Shown in pieces: positions 60,621 to 64,000 of a DNA stretch of 64,000 nt. The stretch covers positions 62,001-126,000 of the forward strand of contig CAAGDV010000026.1 of NCBI GenBank assembly GCA_900768755.1. Reading direction: 5' to 3'. This DNA is from Lachnospiraceae bacterium (GTDB taxonomy: Bacteria; Bacillota; Clostridia; Lachnospirales; Lachnospiraceae). Both the position numbers and the translations under genes were made by a program. Numbering within the stretch: the stretch's first letter is position 1; every line of letters starts with the position of its first letter. The notes under the pieces are model-generated. The model saw only the letters and a program-made list of their open reading frames with translations, was not told where the DNA came from and made no database searches.

Positions 60621-61129
60621 AAATCCATAAGCCCTTTCAATACATGCACCGTCATTATTCCTGCCGCAAGGTCAACATTCAGAATACACTGTTTTATGGC
60701 AGGAAAAAGATATTTATGCCCGTCCTGCGATGTAATCTCGTACACATCATTGGCGGCGGTTGTGAGCACATCGGTAAGTGTTCCAATCTCTGCCGATTCC
60801 TCATCCACAACCCTTAATCCAATCAAATCGGCGATATAATATTCACCTTCATCAAGTTCAATAGCGTCCTCGCGCTTAACATAAAGTTCCGCCTGCTTAT
60901 AAGGTTCAACAAGGTTGATATCATCAAATTGTTTGAACTTTATAATAACCATATTTTTAAAAAACGAAACATGAGCCACATCGACTTCAAGCGTCTCACG
61001 CTTTGATTTTAATATGCATTTCTTAAGTTTTTTGAATCTGTTTATATCATCCGTGGTAGGAAAAACTTTAACCTCACCCTTAAGTCCGTGTGTGGATGAT
61101 ATTACTCCTATTCTGAATTCCTGTTCCAT
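60617..61129 (-). CDS. rimM: 16S rRNA processing protein RimM
   Basis: RimM assists maturation of the 30S head domain and binds S19. The 170-residue protein has an N-terminal RimM domain (FRIGVISSTHGLKGEVKVFP) and a C-terminal PRC-barrel (EYYIADLIGLRVVDEE). The ATG at 61129 has AAGAGGA upstream; the frame is open ten codons further. An attenuator-like hairpin lies between khpA and this gene. Confidence 0.95.
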   Translation of the reverse strand: MEQEFRIGVISSTHGLKGEVKVFPTTDDINRFKKLKKCILKSKRETLEVDVAHVSFFKNMVIIKFKQFDDINLVEPYKQAELYVKREDAIELDEGEYYIADLIGLRVVDEESAEIGTLTDVLTTAANDVYEITSQDGHKYLFPAIKQCILNVDLAAGIMTVHVLKGLMDL

Positions 61130-61147
61130 GCTGTCCTCTTGCCGGTG

Positions 61148-61194
61148 AAAAAGAAACAAACGCCCAATCTTACCTTGCGGTCATGATTGAGCGT
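61148..61194 (-). terminator. attenuator-like hairpin between khpA and rimM
   Basis: On the minus strand ACGCTCAATC (61194-61185) pairs with GATTGGGCGT (61169-61160), with one U-G pair, around a 15-base loop. It is followed by TTTGTTTCTTTTT. This is a full intrinsic terminator inside the operon, so it may partly uncouple rimM-trmD from the ffh-rpsP genes. Confidence 0.8.
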
Positions 61195-61219
61195 CCGAAT
61201 CTTTGATGGTTGACCGGTG

Positions 61220-61447
61220 TTACATAATATCAACAATTACTTTCTTGTCTTCCTTGGTAGCAGCGGCCTTGACAACGGCACGGATGGATTTGGCGATTCT
61301 GCCCTGTCTTCCGATTACCTTGCCTGTGTCAGCCGGAGAAACCTTAAGTTCAATAACAATTGCTTTTTCCTTAACTGTCTCAGTAACTACCACTTCATCA
61401 GGATTGTCTACAAGAGCCTTTGCAATAATCTCAACTAACTCCTTCAT
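61220..61447 (-). CDS. khpA: KH-domain RNA-binding protein KhpA
   Basis: The 75-residue protein is a single KH domain with the GXXG loop in GKVIGRQGRIAKSIR. KhpA (YlqC) binds RNA, often with KhpB, and affects cell division and length in Gram-positives. GGAGG precedes the ATG. It follows rpsP by 22 bases, the normal order. Confidence 0.96.
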   Translation of the reverse strand: MKELVEIIAKALVDNPDEVVVTETVKEKAIVIELKVSPADTGKVIGRQGRIAKSIRAVVKAAATKEDKKVIVDIM

Positions 61448-61469
61448 TTAATTACCTCCTGACCCGAAA

Positions 61470-61715
61470 TTATTTCTCAATTCCGGCAAGCTTGAAGATC
61501 TTTCCTACAACTTCTGTAGGCTGAGCACCTGCTGCAAGCCACTTCTTTGCTGATTCTTCATCAACTTTGAATGTGCTGGGATCAGTAGAAGGGTCATATG
61601 TTCCGATTTCATCTATAAATCTTCCATCTCTAGGAGATCTTGAATCTGCAACGATGATTCTGTAAAATGGAGCTTTCTTCTGTCCCATTCTTCTTAATCT
61701 GATTTTTACTGCCAT
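61470..61715 (-). CDS. rpsP: 30S ribosomal protein bS16
   Basis: The 81-residue protein begins AVKIRLRRMGQKKAPFYRII and contains the conserved DSRSPRDGRFIDEIGTYDP, as in all S16 proteins. S16 is a primary 30S assembly protein. GGAGG precedes the ATG. It follows ffh by 32 bases. Confidence 0.98.
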   Translation of the reverse strand: MAVKIRLRRMGQKKAPFYRIIVADSRSPRDGRFIDEIGTYDPSTDPSTFKVDEESAKKWLAAGAQPTEVVGKIFKLAGIEK

Positions 61716-61747
61716 GTCTTTTTACCTCCATATATGCTGAAAATGTA

Positions 61748-63088
61748 TTAAAAAGGAAATCTGAATTTTCCTTTTCTACCGCCTTTCATCAAGCCCGGGA
61801 ACTGTTTCATCATCTTCTTCATCTGTTCCTGCTGCTTGACAAGTCTGTTGACCTCCGCGATGTCAACTCCTGCGCCTTTTGCAATTCTGTTCTTTCTCGA
61901 AGGATTGAGTAATTTGGGGTTCGCCCGTTCCTTCGGAGTCATCGAAAGAATAATTGCTTCGACTTTGTCAATCTGGCGCTCGTCGACATTCTCTGCGGCG
62001 CCTTTCATCTGACTGTTCATGCCCGGCATCATATTCATTACACTGCCTAATCCGCCGAGCTTCTTAACCTGTCTGAATGATTCAAGATAATCATTGAAAT
62101 CAAATTCGGACTTGCGGAGCTTGCGCTCCATCTCTTTGGCCTTCTCCTCATCAATATTGGCCTGCGCCTTCTCAATAAGGGTGAGCACATCGCCCATGCC
62201 GAGTATTCTTGATGCCATACGGTCCGGATAAAACTGCTCCAGATCCGAAAGCTTCTCGCCCATACCTGCATATAAAATAGGTTTGCCGGTAACGGCTTTT
62301 ATTGAAAGCGCGGCACCGCCCCTGGTATCACCGTCAAGCTTTGTGAGGACTACGCCGTCAACTCCTACCAAATCATTAAATGAACTCGCTACATTTACCG
62401 CATCCTGTCCTGTCATTGCATCGACAACAAGGATTGTCTGATAAACGCTCACCGTGTTTTTAATATCTTTAAGCTCATTCATCATGTCTTCATCAACATG
62501 AAGACGGCCCGCCGTATCGAGAATAACAACATTGTTGCTGTTCTTCTTTGCGTGCTCGACTGCCGCAGCAGCAATCTGTGCGGGATTAACCTGGTCGCCC
62601 ATCTCAAAAACAGGGATTCCGACCTTCTCACCATTGACCTGCAGCTGCTTAATAGCCGCCGGCCTGTATACGTCACAGGCAACCAAAAGCGGTCTTCTGC
62701 CTTTCTCACGCATCTTTGCGGCAATCTTGGCAGTTGTCGTCGTCTTACCTGCACCCTGAAGACCAACCATCATAATTACGGTCGGCTCACCGTCTCTTCT
62801 GACAGCAATCTCGGTTGTCTCACTTCCCATGAGATTAACCATCTCTTCATTGACAATCTTGACAACCATCTGTCCCGGTGTAAGCGACTGCATGACATCG
62901 GTTCCGACCGCCCTTTCGGTTACGGTGTTGACAAACTGCTTCACAACCTTGAAGTTAACGTCCGCCTCCAAAAGTGCCATCTTGACTTCCTTCATAGCGG
63001 TCTTGACGTCATCCTCCGAAAGGCGTCCCTTGCCTCTGAGCTTCTTAAATATATTCTGTAATTTTTCTGATAAACTGTCAAAAGCCAT
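61748..63088 (-). CDS. ffh: signal recognition particle protein Ffh
   Basis: Ffh binds signal sequences and SRP RNA and targets membrane proteins to FtsY. The 446-residue protein has the N domain, the G domain (G1 GLQGAGKTTTTAKIA, DTAGRL, TKLDGD, GMGEKLSDLE) and the methionine-rich M domain (about 300-435, with MNMMPGMNSQMKG and the RNA-binding RIAKGAG). It follows ylxM by 2 bases. Confidence 0.98.
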   Translation of the reverse strand: MAFDSLSEKLQNIFKKLRGKGRLSEDDVKTAMKEVKMALLEADVNFKVVKQFVNTVTERAVGTDVMQSLTPGQMVVKIVNEEMVNLMGSETTEIAVRRDGEPTVIMMVGLQGAGKTTTTAKIAAKMREKGRRPLLVACDVYRPAAIKQLQVNGEKVGIPVFEMGDQVNPAQIAAAAVEHAKKNSNNVVILDTAGRLHVDEDMMNELKDIKNTVSVYQTILVVDAMTGQDAVNVASSFNDLVGVDGVVLTKLDGDTRGGAALSIKAVTGKPILYAGMGEKLSDLEQFYPDRMASRILGMGDVLTLIEKAQANIDEEKAKEMERKLRKSEFDFNDYLESFRQVKKLGGLGSVMNMMPGMNSQMKGAAENVDERQIDKVEAIILSMTPKERANPKLLNPSRKNRIAKGAGVDIAEVNRLVKQQEQMKKMMKQFPGLMKGGRKGKFRFPF

Positions 63089-63090
63089 AT

Positions 63091-63423
63091 CTACAACTCA
63101 TCCAATATTTCTTCGGTTATGGATATTATCCTGCGCCCCGCATCATTCTCAATGGAACGTGCGACCTCGTCAATCTCGTTAACCTTGCCCTTGATGCTTA
63201 AAAATCTGCTCACAAGATGAAGCTTATCCTCATATCCGTTGAGAGTCTTATCAATCCTCTTTATCAGATCAAAAACAGCCTGACGGCTTATGCCAAGCTC
63301 CTCCGCAATCTCTCCGAGTGACAGATTGTCAAGAACATATTCTTCATATACCGATTTCTGATGCTCGTTAAGTAATTCCCCATAGAAATCATATAACAGA
63401 GCCTGCTGAACAATTTTCTCCAT
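63091..63423 (-). CDS. ylxM: YlxM-type helix-turn-helix protein
   Basis: The 110-residue protein of the UPF0122/YlxM family has a sigma-4-like helix-turn-helix (LSLGEIAEELGISRQAVFDL, about 51-70) followed by a helical tail. It is linked with ffh in most Firmicutes and is thought to modulate SRP assembly. AAGGTG lies upstream of the ATG. A sigma-A promoter begins only about 18 bases before the ATG, so the 5' untranslated region is very short. Confidence 0.95.
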   Translation of the reverse strand: MEKIVQQALLYDFYGELLNEHQKSVYEEYVLDNLSLGEIAEELGISRQAVFDLIKRIDKTLNGYEDKLHLVSRFLSIKGKVNEIDEVARSIENDAGRRIISITEEILDEL

Positions 63424-63440
63424 AACATGACACCTTGCTT

Positions 63441-63469
63441 ATAATATTACAGAAATTATATGGTGTCAA
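63441..63469 (-). promoter_or_regulatory. promoter of ylxM-ffh-rpsP operon
   Basis: Minus-strand TTGACA (63464-63469), a perfect -35, a 17-base spacer and TATTAT (63441-63446). It overlaps the stop codon region of the upstream ATPase gene. The predicted start near 63434 leaves about 11 bases before the ATG, just enough for the AAGGTG site. Confidence 0.85.
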
Positions 63470-64000
63470 GTATTTTTTCTTTACAGGTCAAAAAAATAAT
63501 TTGTCTGTCCTTCTGCACATCAAAAAGAAGCTTATATGCCTTCAATAAATTGTCCGAATCGAGATTCACAAAAGGGTCATCCCACACCATATACGGTCGT
63601 TCATCCGGATACATCACATCAAAAAGTGCGAGTCGCATGCACACGCCGACGATGTCACAATACCCTCTGCTCAAGGCGCCCGGATTCCTCTGCTCCCCGT
63701 ATTTTTCCATCGATAGTGACAGCTTTGCATCCAGCTCATAATCATCTCCGTCCGGACAGTAGTATGAATAGTATTTTCTGAATGCCGCAAGCACGGGCTT
63801 TGTGTATGAAGCGGTAAAATTGTGTTTCGCATCCGCAAGCATTTTTCTTGCAGCCTCACAGAGCCCAAGCTTATGTTTCATTTTTGTGTATTCCTCTGTC
63901 AGCTCATTAAGCTCTGTTTTCTGCGCGTCTATCCCGCTGATTCTTTCATTGCATTCATCCATGCGCCTGTCTAATCCGTTTATGCGCTGCATCGTTTTTT
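63456..64000 (-). CDS. YhaN-like AAA ATPase, C-terminal part (cut by window edge)
   Basis: The visible 180 or so residues are the C-terminus of an SMC/Rad50-like ATPase. They show a coiled-coil (first about 50), the ABC signature region PGALSRGYCDIVGVCMRLAL, the Walker B YMVWDDPFVNLD and a downstream IIFLTCKE switch. Closest pattern is YhaN, which works with a SbcD-like nuclease (YhaM/YhaO group). The frame is open to the right edge, with no stop upstream of the first Met at 63992, so the N-terminal Walker A part lies outside the window. Confidence 0.8.
   Translation of the reverse strand, partial: KTMQRINGLDRRMDECNERISGIDAQKTELNELTEEYTKMKHKLGLCEAARKMLADAKHNFTASYTKPVLAAFRKYYSYYCPDGDDYELDAKLSLSMEKYGEQRNPGALSRGYCDIVGVCMRLALFDVMYPDERPYMVWDDPFVNLDSDNLLKAYKLLFDVQKDRQIIFLTCKEKILDTI

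Overview
The window looks like a chromosome segment from a spore-forming member of the Clostridia, most probably family Lachnospiraceae. The G+C content is low to moderate, and genes are densely packed with many ATGA overlaps. Sporulation genes (spoIVA, yqfC, yqfD, a BofC-like protein) sit beside a MinCDE system that includes MinE, and the gene orders match those of Firmicutes. This is inference from gene content; no species is claimed. I found no rRNA, tRNA, CRISPR array, insertion sequence or prophage, and no gene-free stretch longer than 300 bases.

Layout, left to right. Positions 1-1679 (+ strand) hold a small membrane protein and a XerC/D-type recombinase. Positions 1689-38493 are an almost unbroken minus-strand run. 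Read in transcription order (right to left) it holds yqfC-yqfD-phoH-ybeY-cdd, a BofC-like protein, two uncharacterised flavoproteins, proB, dCMP deaminase, 5-formyl-THF cyclo-ligase, proA, miaB, a SulP transporter, mutS-mutL-miaA, a methionine gamma-lyase-like protein and radC. It continues with mreBCD, PBP2, minCDE, rodA, mgsA, a D,D-carboxypeptidase, an HlyD-like adaptor, yggS-sepF-ylmH-lspA-rluD, a cytidylate-kinase-like protein and a degenerate L,D-transpeptidase. The theme is cell shape, septum placement and envelope synthesis, preceded by DNA and tRNA maintenance.

Positions 38541-45596 hold short units with their own promoters: rpsU, a small membrane protein plus alaS, a membrane-anchored MutS-like ATPase plus rnhA, and spoIVA with a sigma-E-like promoter. 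Positions 45648-49135 are a regulatory island: an AraC regulator, a possible 38-residue peptide gene whose start lies in a long inverted repeat, and a MalT-like LuxR regulator. The island lies inside the otherwise conserved der-plsY-gpsA...spoIVA neighbourhood. A divergent promoter region at 52191-52255 separates der from a long variant PRPP synthetase.

Positions 53570-64000 are minus strand and reproduce the classic Firmicutes order ylxM-ffh-rpsP-khpA-rimM-trmD-rplS-lepB-rbgA-rnhB-ylqG-ylqH-yraN, followed by pgeF and a LOG-family gene. It contains an internal attenuator-like hairpin, an L19-leader-like region and a FliK-like/FlhB-like pair with no flagellar genes nearby. The right edge cuts through a YhaN-like ATPase gene.

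The strongest leads for something undescribed are: the transpeptidase domain that has lost its catalytic residues; the 38-codon reading frame with a self-occluding start; the FliK-like/FlhB-like pair; the membrane MutS-like protein paired with RNase HI; and the roughly 240-residue insertion in PBP2.
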